Positions 8,745-16,777 of a stretch of DNA of 38,345 nucleotides are shown in pieces. The notes beneath the pieces are model-generated. The model made no database searches and was not told the origin of the DNA. It worked only from the letters and a program-made list of their open reading frames with translations. The stretch lies in contig CASGAQ010000013.1 in the NCBI GenBank assembly GCA_949299535.1, forward strand, positions 1 through 38,345, given 5' to 3'. The position numbers and the translations under genes are program-made. This DNA comes from an uncultured Eubacteriales bacterium (GTDB lineage: Bacteria > Bacillota > Clostridia > Oscillospirales > CAG-272). The stretch's first letter is position 1. Every line of letters starts with the position of its first letter.

Positions 8745-11009
8745 TTAATCGTCGCCGTAAATGTTCATAAATCTCATTTCTATCTCGACGACAGTACCTT
8801 TTGCCACGACGGTGCCGGGCAGTATCGATTGTGAATATACTTCCGCGCCCGCTCCTATCGTCGCGCCGTCGAGGTGGACGTTAAGACCTGCGTCCGTCAG
8901 CGCTTTATTGGCTTTTTCGGCGGTCATTCCGACGACGTTCGGCACTACCGCGTCGCGGCTTTCTTCCACATCTTCCGTGTAGAGTATTATCCTGCCGCCG
9001 TCTTTGGACATTCGGCTGCCGGAAGCCGGTATCTGATTTACAACGCTCGTTCCGTTGCCGACGACTTCATATTTGAGTCCTGCCGCGCTTATCGACTGCT
9101 TTGCAGCGTCGAGGGAAAGTCCGCGGTAGTTTGAAACGGACATATCCATGCTTGCAAGTTCTTCCTCTGTGTACTGCGGCTCAATGCCCATGTACGGGAG
9201 GACTTCTTCCAGTATCTTTGAAACATACGGCGCGGCGACGGTGCTTCCGTATATCGAACCGATAGTCGGTTCGTCTATAATAAGAAGACAAACGACCTGC
9301 GGATCGTACGACGGTGCATATGCGATGGTAGAGCATATGCGCGCGTTTGTCGTTCCTTTTTCCGAAGTACCGGTTTTTGCCGCTACGGAATATCCCTTTA
9401 CATATGCGTTTTTGGCACCGCCGTTCGTAGCGACGCCTTCCGCGAGTATTTCTGATATGGTTTCGGCAGTTTCCTTGCTTATGACCTGACGTACTTCGTT
9501 CGTGCCGAAAGACGCAAGCGTGTTTCCGTCGTCATCCTTTATTTCTTTGATAATGTGAGGCGTTACGAGCGTGCCGTCATTTGCGACTGCAGAAACTGCG
9601 GAGATGAGCTCGATAGCCGTTACGTTGAAACGCTGACCGAAAGAATATACGGCAAGATCGAGCATAGTCATTTCGCTTTCTTCCTTGTAAATTGGAGAAG
9701 CTTCGCCGGGAAGGTCAATATTTGTTTTTTCGGAAAGTCCGAAAGCGCGGAAATACTGAGCGTATGTGGAAATGCCTATCCTTTCCGAGAGTTTCATCAT
9801 TACGGGGTTGCATGACTGCTGAAGTCCGCCTGCGAAAGTCAACGTGCCGTGACCGCTGGTCTTGTGGCATCTTATCGTCCAGCCGCTGACTTTATATGAG
9901 CCGGAGCAGGTAAAATGCTCTGTCGTGGTGGCAAGGTTTTCTTCAAGAGCTATCGAGGTGGTGATTATTTTTGCTGTTGAACCCGGCTCGTATGTATCCG
10001 TGATACATTTATTGTTCCACATTGTAAGAAGGAGAGTGGAGATAGCTGTGTTGTATTCATTCGTTCCTTCGCCGTACTGCGTCTTGTAGCTTTCAACAAG
10101 ACTGTCGTAATATGACGGAAGTACGCGCGGATTGTTGAGGTCATATGAGGGGTATGTCGCCATGGCGTATATTTCGCCTGTGTTCGGATCCATGATAATA
10201 CCGCAGGCGCGTGACTTACAGCCGGATTCGATAGCCGCTTCCTCCAGATATTTTTCCAGTATGCTCTGTATCTTGTAATCGAGCGTTGTTACGAGATTGG
10301 CGCCGTTTTCCGCGTCGATATACATTTCGTAATCATACGGCATTTCGCCGTGAAGCGCGTCCTCTGCGTAAACTATCTTGCCGCTTTTCCCCTGAAGTAT
10401 TGAATCGTACTGATATTCGAGTCCGTAAAGACCGCCGTCTGTGCCGCAGAAGCCGATAACGTGAGAGGCGAGGGTGGAAAACGGGTAGACTCGCGTAGCT
10501 GTTTCAACGAGATATATACATTTTGAAAGTTTATTTTCGGAGATAAACTCCCGTACTTCAGCAGCTGTTTCTTTATCTACGTTTTTCTTTATGGTCCTGT
10601 CCTTATATTTTGACTTTTGAGCTTCTTCATATACGAAGTCGTATTCTACGCCGAGTATTTCGGAAAGTCCCGACGCCACTTTTTTGCGAACATCGTCGCT
10701 CAGATTTCCGTTTTCGTCTTTCATGGAAGACGGATCTATGAATATTCTGTATGTTGTATAATTTGTTGCAAGCACGACGCCGTTTCGGTCCGTTATTGCG
10801 CCGCGTGAGGCGGAAACGGTCGTTTCCTTTACCATCTGCTCTATGACAAGACGGCGGTAGTCTTCGTTTTTTATTATTTGGAGGTATATAAGACGTCCGA
10901 CAAGTACCGACGCAACAAGCATACAGCAAATAAACAGAAAAAGCGAACGGTTTCGTATTTTAAGTCCCGGCTTTTCGAGTATGGAATCGGGTTTTTTCTG
11001 TTGACTCAT
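8745..11009 (-). CDS. ftsI: Class B penicillin-binding protein with two PASTA domains (FtsI/PBP2, SpoVD-like)
   Basis: This membrane-anchored D,D-transpeptidase crosslinks septal peptidoglycan with FtsW. The 754-residue protein has one N-terminal transmembrane helix (about 22-44), a PBP dimerisation domain starting with SRGAITDRNG (68-77), and a transpeptidase domain with all three active-site motifs: STAK (Ser344, Lys347), SCN (399-401) and KTGT (545-548). Two PASTA repeats follow, a divergent one at about 622-680 and a clear one at about 686-747 (VPNVVGMTAEKANKAL). The domain order resembles SpoVD and pneumococcal PBP2x. Only one such gene is present here, so I infer the vegetative division role; a sporulation role cannot be excluded. 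AAGGAG precedes the ATG, which overlaps the stop of a 17-codon upstream ORF. Confidence 0.95.
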   Translation of the reverse strand: MSQQKKPDSILEKPGLKIRNRSLFLFICCMLVASVLVGRLIYLQIIKNEDYRRLVIEQMVKETTVSASRGAITDRNGVVLATNYTTYRIFIDPSSMKDENGNLSDDVRKKVASGLSEILGVEYDFVYEEAQKSKYKDRTIKKNVDKETAAEVREFISENKLSKCIYLVETATRVYPFSTLASHVIGFCGTDGGLYGLEYQYDSILQGKSGKIVYAEDALHGEMPYDYEMYIDAENGANLVTTLDYKIQSILEKYLEEAAIESGCKSRACGIIMDPNTGEIYAMATYPSYDLNNPRVLPSYYDSLVESYKTQYGEGTNEYNTAISTLLLTMWNNKCITDTYEPGSTAKIITTSIALEENLATTTEHFTCSGSYKVSGWTIRCHKTSGHGTLTFAGGLQQSCNPVMMKLSERIGISTYAQYFRAFGLSEKTNIDLPGEASPIYKEESEMTMLDLAVYSFGQRFNVTAIELISAVSAVANDGTLVTPHIIKEIKDDDGNTLASFGTNEVRQVISKETAETISEILAEGVATNGGAKNAYVKGYSVAAKTGTSEKGTTNARICSTIAYAPSYDPQVVCLLIIDEPTIGSIYGSTVAAPYVSKILEEVLPYMGIEPQYTEEELASMDMSVSNYRGLSLDAAKQSISAAGLKYEVVGNGTSVVNQIPASGSRMSKDGGRIILYTEDVEESRDAVVPNVVGMTAEKANKALTDAGLNVHLDGATIGAGAEVYSQSILPGTVVAKGTVVEIEMRFMNIYGDD

Positions 11010-11059
11010 TTTATGCTCCTTCTGTTTTCGGAAAATAACGCAAAAAGAGCAAAGAGCAT
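11006..11059 (-). CDS. Possible 17-codon leader peptide coupled to the PBP gene
   Basis: An ATG at 11059 opens a short frame encoding MLFALFALFSENRRSIK, and its TGA overlaps the PBP start codon (ATGA arrangement). AAGG lies 5 nt upstream of this ATG, and the PBP Shine-Dalgarno lies inside the short frame. The peptide is hydrophobic then basic. The arrangement suits translational coupling of a leader to the PBP gene, but a 17-codon frame can arise by chance and no homologue can be named. Confidence 0.25.
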   Translation of the reverse strand: MLFALFALFSENRRSIK

Positions 11060-11168
11060 ATATCCTTGATATTCTCCTTACTCTAAGTTGTTGTGATATA
11101 TTTCATTTATATTTTATTTTTTGTGATTTATGACAGTTCGCATATTTTTGCCGCGGCGCGAACGGACA

Positions 11169-11681
11169 TTATTCCATAAATTCGATGAATTTGCGGAAAC
11201 TGCGGCTGACTGCGCTCATAAGCGTATTGGAGTCGTCTTCCGTATCTTCGGGATCGATAACTTCCGTTACTTCTATATGTTTTTCGTCGTCAAGATAATA
11301 TGTAGTTCTGTTTTCGCCGGAAAGTCCCATATCGGCGGCGAGCGTTTCTATTTTGGAGGAGTATTTTCCTTCAAGTTCCATGCTCAGTTTGCGTTCTTCC
11401 TTTTCAAGCGAACGTATCGTGGATTTCATATCGGCTATATCAGCCTGTATCTGCGATATCTGCATGAAAGAGAAGATTATAAACATAAACAGCATTGTAA
11501 ACACAGCGGCTGTCACGATCATAAAGATTGGAAACCGCTGTTTTTCTTTGGAACGCACTGTTTTGTACTGCGTTCCTACGGAAGCGTCGCGCACGGAACG
11601 GCACATTTTCCTGACGGCTTCGTTTTTTCGTCCGGTGCTTTTTTTTCCGTTCGCGTTTGATGTGTTTTTCTGGGCGTGCAT
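11169..11681 (-). CDS. ftsL: FtsL-like septum-formation initiator
   Basis: This small bitopic divisome protein forms a coiled coil with a DivIC/FtsB-type partner and, through DivIB/FtsQ, activates FtsW and its PBP. The 170-residue product has a basic N-terminal tail of about 48 residues, one transmembrane helix at about 50-71 (FPIFMIVTAAVFTMLFMFII), then a coiled coil with heptad spacing (ISQIQADIADMKSTIRSLEK, about 74-110) and an acidic C terminus. FtsL is too divergent for motif identification, so the call rests on topology and on its place between rsmH and the PBP gene. An AAAGGA Shine-Dalgarno precedes the ATG. A 159-nt gap separates it from the PBP gene. Confidence 0.8.
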   Translation of the reverse strand: MHAQKNTSNANGKKSTGRKNEAVRKMCRSVRDASVGTQYKTVRSKEKQRFPIFMIVTAAVFTMLFMFIIFSFMQISQIQADIADMKSTIRSLEKEERKLSMELEGKYSSKIETLAADMGLSGENRTTYYLDDEKHIEVTEVIDPEDTEDDSNTLMSAVSRSFRKFIEFME

Positions 11682-11721
11682 TTTCTTTCCTTTCTTAAAA
11701 ATACCGTGGGCTTTGAAAAAC

Positions 11722-12666
11722 TCAAAGTTTTTCCGCTACGCGCAGTTTGGCGCTGTGTGAACGATGATTTTCCTCAAGTTCTTCCTTGGAGGGAAGCATT
11801 GGCTTTTTTGTTATTATGGATATCTTGGGTTTACCGCCGCAGATGCATACGGGAAAGTCGGGCGGGCAGGTGCAACCCTGCGCGCATTTTTGATATGTCT
11901 GTTTTACGCACCTGTCTTCCAGCGAGTGGAAAGTTATGATGGCAAGTCTGCCGCCTTTGTTGAGTCTTTCCACTGCGCCTTCAATGGCAGGTGCTATTGA
12001 GGAAAGTTCGGAGTTTACTTCTATGCGTATTGCCTGAAAACTCTTTTTCGCGGGATGATGACCGACGGCAAGAAGTTTTTTCGGCATAACGCTTTTTATT
12101 ATATCCGTGAGTTCAAAAGTAGTTTCTACCGGTTTTTCCGCGCGTGCGGCGACGATGGCGGCGGCTATTTTCGGCGCAAAAGATTCTTCGCCGTAGTCAA
12201 AAAGTATACGGCGCAGACTTGCTTCGTCGTAATCGTTTACTACCTCGTAAGCGGAAAGAGGAGCGTCTTTATCCATTCTCATATCGAGCGGAGCATTGCT
12301 GTTATATGAAAAACCGCGCTCCGGCGTGTCAAGCTGATATGACGAAACGCCCAGATCAAGCAGCATACCGTCTATTTTTTCTATGCCCAGTTCGTCCAAA
12401 ACAGAGCATACATTTGAAAAGTTATTTTTTACGAACGTTATCTTATCCGAAAAAGCAAAAAGACGCGCGCTTGCCGCGCGTAGAGCGTCGTCATCTCTGT
12501 CTATGCATATGAGCTTGCCGTCCTTGCCCAGACGAGAGGCTATCTCATAAGAATGACCGCCTCCGCCTGTCGTTCCGTCGACGTAGATACCGTCCGGCTT
12601 TATGTTAAGAGCTTCTATGCATTCGTTAAGCATAACAGAATAGTGAGAAAATTTTATGTTTTCCAT
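11722..12666 (-). CDS. rsmH: 16S rRNA (cytosine1402-N4)-methyltransferase RsmH
   Basis: RsmH (MraW) methylates N4 of C1402 in the 16S rRNA P site using S-adenosylmethionine. The 314-residue protein is of family length and carries HYSVMLNECIEAL at 8-20, the SAM-binding loop YVDGTTGGGGHS (28-39), DGMLLDLGVSSYQLD, and the C-terminal RLAIITFHSLEDR...K pattern. A short Cys-rich segment, CAQGCTCPPDFPVCICGG, also typical of the family, follows. It starts 1 nt after the mraZ stop, as in most dcw clusters, so the two are co-translated. Confidence 0.98.
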   Translation of the reverse strand: MENIKFSHYSVMLNECIEALNIKPDGIYVDGTTGGGGHSYEIASRLGKDGKLICIDRDDDALRAASARLFAFSDKITFVKNNFSNVCSVLDELGIEKIDGMLLDLGVSSYQLDTPERGFSYNSNAPLDMRMDKDAPLSAYEVVNDYDEASLRRILFDYGEESFAPKIAAAIVAARAEKPVETTFELTDIIKSVMPKKLLAVGHHPAKKSFQAIRIEVNSELSSIAPAIEGAVERLNKGGRLAIITFHSLEDRCVKQTYQKCAQGCTCPPDFPVCICGGKPKISIITKKPMLPSKEELEENHRSHSAKLRVAEKL

Positions 12667-12667
12667 A

Positions 12668-13087
12668 TCAGAAATCGAGTTCCTCCATCATCTGCGCGAT
12701 ATCTTCTGCATTTTCATTGTTTCTTTCAAGCGCCCATGCTTCCTCCGCCCATATCTCAAGATATGAACCGACGCCGATTATAACGGTGTTTTTGTCTATT
12801 CCTGCATATTCGCGCAGAGGAGCGGAAAGAAGCACGCGACCCTGCGAATCGCACTGAACGTCAGAAGCGTTTGCGAACATGAAGCGTTTTATCTGACGCG
12901 ATTTTGTCGCGGGCAGGGAATCGAGTTTTTCTTTCATTTTTTCCCATTCCGACATTGTATAGACCGTAAGACATTTGTCAACACTTTTAGTGATGACGAA
13001 AGTGTCTCCCAGTTCCTCGCGGTATTTTGCGGGAATGAATATTCTGTTTTTCGCGTCAAGCGCGTGTGAGTATTCGCCGAGAAACAT
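12668..13087 (-). CDS. mraZ: Transcriptional regulator MraZ
   Basis: MraZ is a ring-forming AbrB/SpoVT-type DNA-binding protein that controls the dcw operon, usually as a repressor, by binding repeated GTGG-type boxes at its own promoter. I place the start at the ATG at 13087, giving MFLGEYSHALDAKNRIFIPA and 139 residues, close to the family length of about 143. A GGTGA Shine-Dalgarno supports this; a longer TTG-initiated frame adds only a non-conserved leader. Two swapped-hairpin repeats are visible, HALDAKNRIFIPAKYREEL and ASDVQCDSQGRVLLSAPLRE, each holding the D-x-x-(G/N)-R core. It is the first gene of the operon, about 114 nt downstream of the predicted transcription start. Confidence 0.96.
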   Translation of the reverse strand: MFLGEYSHALDAKNRIFIPAKYREELGDTFVITKSVDKCLTVYTMSEWEKMKEKLDSLPATKSRQIKRFMFANASDVQCDSQGRVLLSAPLREYAGIDKNTVIIGVGSYLEIWAEEAWALERNNENAEDIAQMMEELDF

Positions 13088-13167
13088 ATCTTCACCGCCT
13101 TTTACTGTTCGGAAAATCAACAATTACTTCACATAACGATGTGGAAAACTATGTGGAAATTGTGGAA

Positions 13168-13200
13168 AACTCACCACAACTCACCACAACCCACCACTTC
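13168..13200 (-). promoter_or_regulatory. Probable MraZ operator: three phased GTGG repeats
   Basis: On the minus strand three tandem 10-bp units read GAAGTGGTGG, GTTGTGGTGA, GTTGTGGTGA. They lie between the -10 box and the mraZ gene, covering the predicted transcription start. MraZ is known to bind direct GTGG-containing repeats spaced by one helical turn, so this is the likely autoregulatory site. Three GTGGAAA motifs in the opposite orientation follow at 13140-13169. Confidence 0.7.
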
Positions 13201-13207
13201 TGATATG

Positions 13208-13236
13208 ATTATAACTAAAAAAAAGCAAAAATACAA
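13208..13236 (-). promoter_or_regulatory. Promoter of the dcw operon (mraZ)
   Basis: TTGTAT (13236-13231) and a consensus TATAAT (13213-13208) are separated by 17 nt on the minus strand. The phased GTGG repeats start immediately downstream. Predicted initiation near 13201 gives a leader of about 114 nt. Confidence 0.7.
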
Positions 13237-13339
13237 GTATTTAAAAAAAATTTATAAAAAAAGATGTGAATTTTAGACAAAAGATTTTTTGCAAAAAATG
13301 TTGAAAAAAGGGCTGATTTGACGGTCAGGGTTTTGCCTG

Positions 13340-13447
13340 ATGTGGAAAACTGTTTTTTCTTGTCGATTTTCCACATTTTGAGGTGAAAAAAGTCGTGGAA
13401 AAGGCCGTGGAAATGATGTGGCGTAATTATGGAAAAAACGTGGAAAA
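13340..13447. repeat. Second GTGGAAA motif cluster upstream of the dcw promoter
   Basis: Copies of (C/T)GTGGAAA(A/T) occur at 13341, 13394, 13406 and 13439, with one inverted TTTTCCACA at 13367 and a partial TGTGGCG at 13417. From 13394 on, the GTGG cores are spaced roughly 10-12 nt apart. Together with the copies at 13140-13169 this gives about eight in a 310-nt gene-free stretch (13088-13571 holds no convincing gene except these sites, the promoter and the terminator). They may be distal MraZ boxes; they also differ by one base from the DnaA box TGTGGATAA. Confidence 0.55.
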
Positions 13448-13492
13448 CTCAAATGTCTTTACATATAAAAGGCGAAAGCGGGAATTTTGTAT

Positions 13493-13542
13493 AAAAACAA
13501 TAAGGACAGAGCAATGTTTTTTGCTCTGTCCTTATTGTTTTT
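13493..13542 (-). terminator. Perfect 22-bp terminator hairpin
   Basis: A left arm beginning AAAAACAATAAGG and ending CAGAGCAA pairs perfectly with TTGCTCTG...TTATTGTTTTT around a TGTTTT loop. The A and T runs at the stem ends make it work in either direction. It closes the uvrC-rsmD-coaD unit on the minus strand and insulates the dcw promoter region. Confidence 0.85.
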
Positions 13543-13571
13543 ATTTGATTTTGATAATGTTTTGTCTTGAC

Positions 13572-13748
13572 TTAATTATCATCTTTTTCAAAAACAATCT
13601 CTCCGCTGTCCATGTAGGATATTTGAATATGACCGCTCACTTTCTCGGACGTGCTGTTTGCGGTTATTACTTTGTATCCCCGGTTGTCCATTTCGTCAAG
13701 CATGATGATAAGTCCGCGCTGAGAACGCTTGATGTAGCTATACGCCAA
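13572..13748 (-). pseudogene. Small ORF or frameshifted gene remnant downstream of coaD
   Basis: The frame encodes 58 residues beginning TTG AYSYIKRSQRG and ending GEIVFEKDDN. Its composition is protein-like, with charged residues well spaced and GYKVITANSTSEKVSGHIQI in the middle. The TTG has no Shine-Dalgarno. An ATG at 13786 opens the neighbouring frame (MSDAVIYYYYDKNW) and would join this frame by a single-base shift at an A5 run near 13750, suggesting a frameshifted gene, programmed slippage or a sequencing error. I do not recognise the family. It lies between coaD and the terminator, so it would be the last cistron of that unit. Confidence 0.35.
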
Positions 13749-13832
13749 TTTTTATCATAGTAATAGTAGATAACGGCGTCGGACATCTGCGGACAGCCCC
13801 GCGCCTTTCAAAACGGCAGAGAGACTGCTTTT

Positions 13833-14306
13833 TTATTTTTCTTGCAGTATTTCTGCCACTCCTTGCGGCAAGAGTGCGCTTACGTCCTCGCCTTTTGCGA
13901 GTTTTTCTCTTACAAGCGTTGAACTGAGCGAATCAAACTCGGAGTTTGAAACCAGCAGTAGTGTCTCTACTCCGAAGTGCAGCTTATTATAATCAGCCAT
14001 GACTTTTTCGTATTCGAAATCGGTTCCGCTGCGAGCGCCTTTGACTATTGCGAACGCGCCTATATTGCGCGCAAACTGAGCTGTAAAGCCTTCTCCTATA
14101 ACGGTTTTTACATTAGGGAGATGTTCGACTGCTTTGTTCAGCGCGCGAAAGCGCACGTCAAGCGGAAATGTTTTTATCTTTGCGGGATTTTCAAATATTC
14201 CGACGACTACCTCGTCAAACAAGGCGGCTGCGCGTGTTATTATATCAAGGTGTCCTCGCGTTACAGGGTCGAATGTGCCTACCGTGAGAGCCGTGCGTTT
14301 ATTCAT
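13833..14306 (-). CDS. coaD: Phosphopantetheine adenylyltransferase CoaD
   Basis: CoaD makes dephospho-CoA from 4'-phosphopantetheine and ATP, the penultimate step of coenzyme A synthesis. The 157-residue protein is of normal length. It has the nucleotidyltransferase motif GTFDPVTRGHLDII with T16-x-G-H19 (T/HxGH), the family segment IVKGARSGTDFEYE, and SSTLVRE near the C terminus, which corresponds to the ATP-binding SST(x)VRE. The start overlaps the rsmD stop by 8 nt, so the pair is translationally coupled, a very common order in Clostridia and Bacilli. Confidence 0.97.
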   Translation of the reverse strand: MNKRTALTVGTFDPVTRGHLDIITRAAALFDEVVVGIFENPAKIKTFPLDVRFRALNKAVEHLPNVKTVIGEGFTAQFARNIGAFAIVKGARSGTDFEYEKVMADYNKLHFGVETLLLVSNSEFDSLSSTLVREKLAKGEDVSALLPQGVAEILQEK

Positions 14307-14871
14307 CTGCTTCTTCCTTTTCCGGTGTAAGATAAGTTACGAACACTCTGCCGTAGCGAGCTTCTTTTGTCACGTTGAAGCGTTCGCTTATCATCGGGTC
14401 GGCAGTATCGAGCTTTTCTCCGCTTTCACATATGATGATGCTCGTTTCTTTTATCATGTCAAAGTCGAACAACTTTATAAGGACTTTCGGCAAGATGTTT
14501 TCTGCGTAAGGCGGATCCAGAAATACTATATCGAAAGAATTTCTTTTTGCGGCTGATTTTATATACTGCTCCCAATCCATGCAGAGTATATTCGTTTTGG
14601 GATACAGCTTTGTTTTCTTGGCGTTCGCCGTGATTATCGATACCGCTTCCTTGTTTCCGTCGACAAAAGTGCATTTTTCCGCGCCGCGGGAGAGCGCTTC
14701 AAGCCCCATTTGACCGGAACCTGCGAAAAGGTCAAGCATGGTCCTGCCATCTATGTCGAACTGTATGGAGCTGAATATCGCCTCTTTTACGACTGCCGGT
14801 GTGGGGCGCGTTACCTCTCCCTCAAGCGTCTGAAGCGATGTTCCTCTTGCGCTGCCTGTGATGATTCTCAT
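14299..14871 (-). CDS. rsmD: 16S rRNA (guanine966-N2)-methyltransferase RsmD
   Basis: RsmD methylates G966 of 16S rRNA on the assembled 30S subunit. The 190-residue protein shows the conserved N terminus MRIITGSARG, TRPT at 21-24, the SAM-binding motif LDLFAGSGQMGLEAL (46-60) and the catalytic DPPY at 119-122, in place of the NPPY of other N-methyltransferases. A TTCTCC complement (GGAGAA) just upstream of the ATG is the Shine-Dalgarno. It sits 29 nt after uvrC and overlaps coaD. Confidence 0.96.
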   Translation of the reverse strand: MRIITGSARGTSLQTLEGEVTRPTPAVVKEAIFSSIQFDIDGRTMLDLFAGSGQMGLEALSRGAEKCTFVDGNKEAVSIITANAKKTKLYPKTNILCMDWEQYIKSAAKRNSFDIVFLDPPYAENILPKVLIKLFDFDMIKETSIIICESGEKLDTADPMISERFNVTKEARYGRVFVTYLTPEKEEADE

Positions 14872-14900
14872 ATATTTCTCCTTTTGCCTTATTTTATATT

Positions 14901-16724
14901 TTATTCGTTTGTTTTAAAAAATTCTTTTATGTTCTTTGCCGTTTCCGCTGTTATCCCTCTTACCGTAAGAAGCTCTGTTTCCGAAGCATTCTTGACGCCG
15001 GAAAGACCTCCGAAACGAGAGAGCAGGGCTTTTGCCCGCGCTTTGCCTATACCGTCTATCTCCTCCAGAACAGAGGTCTTGACATTTTTTCGTTTGGCGT
15101 TCATCATTTTCGAGACGGCAAAACGGTGAACTTCTTCCTGTATGCGGAAGATGAGCGAATATACTGACGCTTCTGCCGCTATCGATATCTCTTCGCCGTA
15201 TGCGTTGACAAGAGCGCGCGTTTTGTGATGATCGTCTTTTACCATTCCCAGCGCGGGAACGGAAACGCCGTGCGCGTCAAGTACCTCCTGTACGGTGCTT
15301 ACATGCCCTATGCCGCCGTCTATCAGAAAAAGATCCGGAGGCGGAGAAGAAGCGTCGCCGAAATGCGATATACGGCGCTCCATAGCCTCTCGCATGGAGG
15401 CGTAGTCGTCTCTTATTTTAGTGCTTTTTATATTGAATATGCGGTATCCGCTTTTCTTTGGCTTGCCGTTTTCGAAAAGCACCATGCCTGCGGTGATGTT
15501 GTCGTCTCCCATATTCGAAATATCGAACGCCTCTATCCTCTCCGGAACAACTCCGAGTCCTGCGATAGAGGCAAGACGGGCAAGTGTTTCGTCGCTCTTT
15601 GTCTTTTCCGCTACAAATTCTTTTGCTTTTTGAGCCGCGTTTTCTTCCGCCATTATACAGAGCTTATGCAGGTCTCCGCGTGCGGTTGTTTTTATCTTCA
15701 CACCGTATCCCGCTTTGCAGGAGAGCCATTCTTCCGCCGCCGCGGTATCTTCGGCCGCAAGCACGCCTGCGGTGTCTATCTCTTTTGGTATATATTCGCG
15801 TTTTTCATAGATACGGCAAAGAAAAGAGCAGATAGCCGAACTGTCAAGTATCTCTCCTCCGGAAAAGACGAAACTTTCCGAATCGGTGAGTTTGCCGTCT
15901 CGTATATAGAAAACGCAGACGGCGCCTGCCGCCTCTCCGGAATACCAGGCGAAGATATCGCGCTCGATGCCGGGGGCGGCGACGACTTTCTGCTTTTCGC
16001 AAAGGCGGTTTATCGCTTTAATTCTGTCGCGGTATTCCGCCGCGGCTTCGAACATCAGATTGTCGGAGGCGTACTGCATTTTTTCAGTGAGCGACGATAG
16101 CAGAACGTCTGCTTTGCCCGAAAGAAAAGCTACGGCGCTGTCTACAAGCTCTCGGTATTTTTCTTTAGTCACTCTCCCGTCGCAAACGGCGATACAGCCG
16201 ATGTGACGGTACAGACAATGGCGCACTTTGCCTATGTCTTTGGGAAAGCTTCTTCGGCAGGAGGGAAGCCCAAGCGCTTTTTGAAGCGAGATTATTACAT
16301 TGTTTACGGTTTCGGCGCTTGTATACGGACCGAAATATTTTGCGTTGTTCTCTCTCTTTCGCGTCATTATAAAACGGGGATATTCCTCGTTCGTGACGGC
16401 GATATACGGGTACGATTTATCGTCCTTCAGCAAGATATTATATTTAGGCTTGTAAAGCTTTATAAGACTGTTTTCAAGAGTGAGCGCTTCCATCTCGCTG
16501 TCACAAAGTATATAATCGAAGTCGTATATACAGGAAGTCATGGCATCTGTCTTTGTATTGAAAACGCTTTCGTGGAAGTATTGCGACACGCGGTTTTTAA
16601 GCGCGCGGGATTTTCCTACATAGATGACTGTCCCGTTTTTCGCTTTCATTATATACACGCCGGGGCGCAGAGGAAGCGTAGCGGATTTCTTACGCAGACG
16701 TTCTGAATATTGAGGATTTACCAT
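14901..16724 (-). CDS. uvrC: Excinuclease ABC subunit UvrC
   Basis: UvrC makes the dual incisions of nucleotide excision repair after UvrA and UvrB load on damaged DNA. The 607-residue protein has the N-terminal GIY-YIG nuclease (GVYIM at 22-26 and VIYVGKS at 33-39, with Arg in ALKNRVSQYF), a UVR motif near 205-235 that contacts UvrB, a central RNase H-like nuclease domain (AFDISNMGDDNITAGMVLF, then LFLIDGGIGH with catalytic Asp), and a C-terminal helix-hairpin-helix pair (IDGIGKARAKALL and VRGITAETAKNI). All domains are intact. It heads the uvrC-rsmD-coaD unit. A small hairpin (CCGCA-gaa-TGCGG, 16740-16752) lies just upstream. Confidence 0.97.
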   Translation of the reverse strand: MVNPQYSERLRKKSATLPLRPGVYIMKAKNGTVIYVGKSRALKNRVSQYFHESVFNTKTDAMTSCIYDFDYILCDSEMEALTLENSLIKLYKPKYNILLKDDKSYPYIAVTNEEYPRFIMTRKRENNAKYFGPYTSAETVNNVIISLQKALGLPSCRRSFPKDIGKVRHCLYRHIGCIAVCDGRVTKEKYRELVDSAVAFLSGKADVLLSSLTEKMQYASDNLMFEAAAEYRDRIKAINRLCEKQKVVAAPGIERDIFAWYSGEAAGAVCVFYIRDGKLTDSESFVFSGGEILDSSAICSFLCRIYEKREYIPKEIDTAGVLAAEDTAAAEEWLSCKAGYGVKIKTTARGDLHKLCIMAEENAAQKAKEFVAEKTKSDETLARLASIAGLGVVPERIEAFDISNMGDDNITAGMVLFENGKPKKSGYRIFNIKSTKIRDDYASMREAMERRISHFGDASSPPPDLFLIDGGIGHVSTVQEVLDAHGVSVPALGMVKDDHHKTRALVNAYGEEISIAAEASVYSLIFRIQEEVHRFAVSKMMNAKRKNVKTSVLEEIDGIGKARAKALLSRFGGLSGVKNASETELLTVRGITAETAKNIKEFFKTNE

Positions 16725-16777
16725 ATGATTTGCCTTATTCCGCAGAATGCGGTCTTATAAATTTAGATAAAACAAAA

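Noticed and set aside
13140..13447. Replication origin suggested by TGTGGAAAA boxes
   Set aside because: No dnaA or dnaN nearby, none of the boxes is the exact TTATCCACA, and the phasing and mraZ context favour MraZ boxes.
13383..13760. 125-codon plus-strand frame across the GTGG array and terminator
   Set aside because: Runs through a perfect terminator hairpin and the repeat array, with no ribosome site or domain.
15225..16100. 291-codon plus-strand frame inside uvrC
   Set aside because: Antisense to intact uvrC, Arg/Phe/Tyr-rich, no ribosome site.
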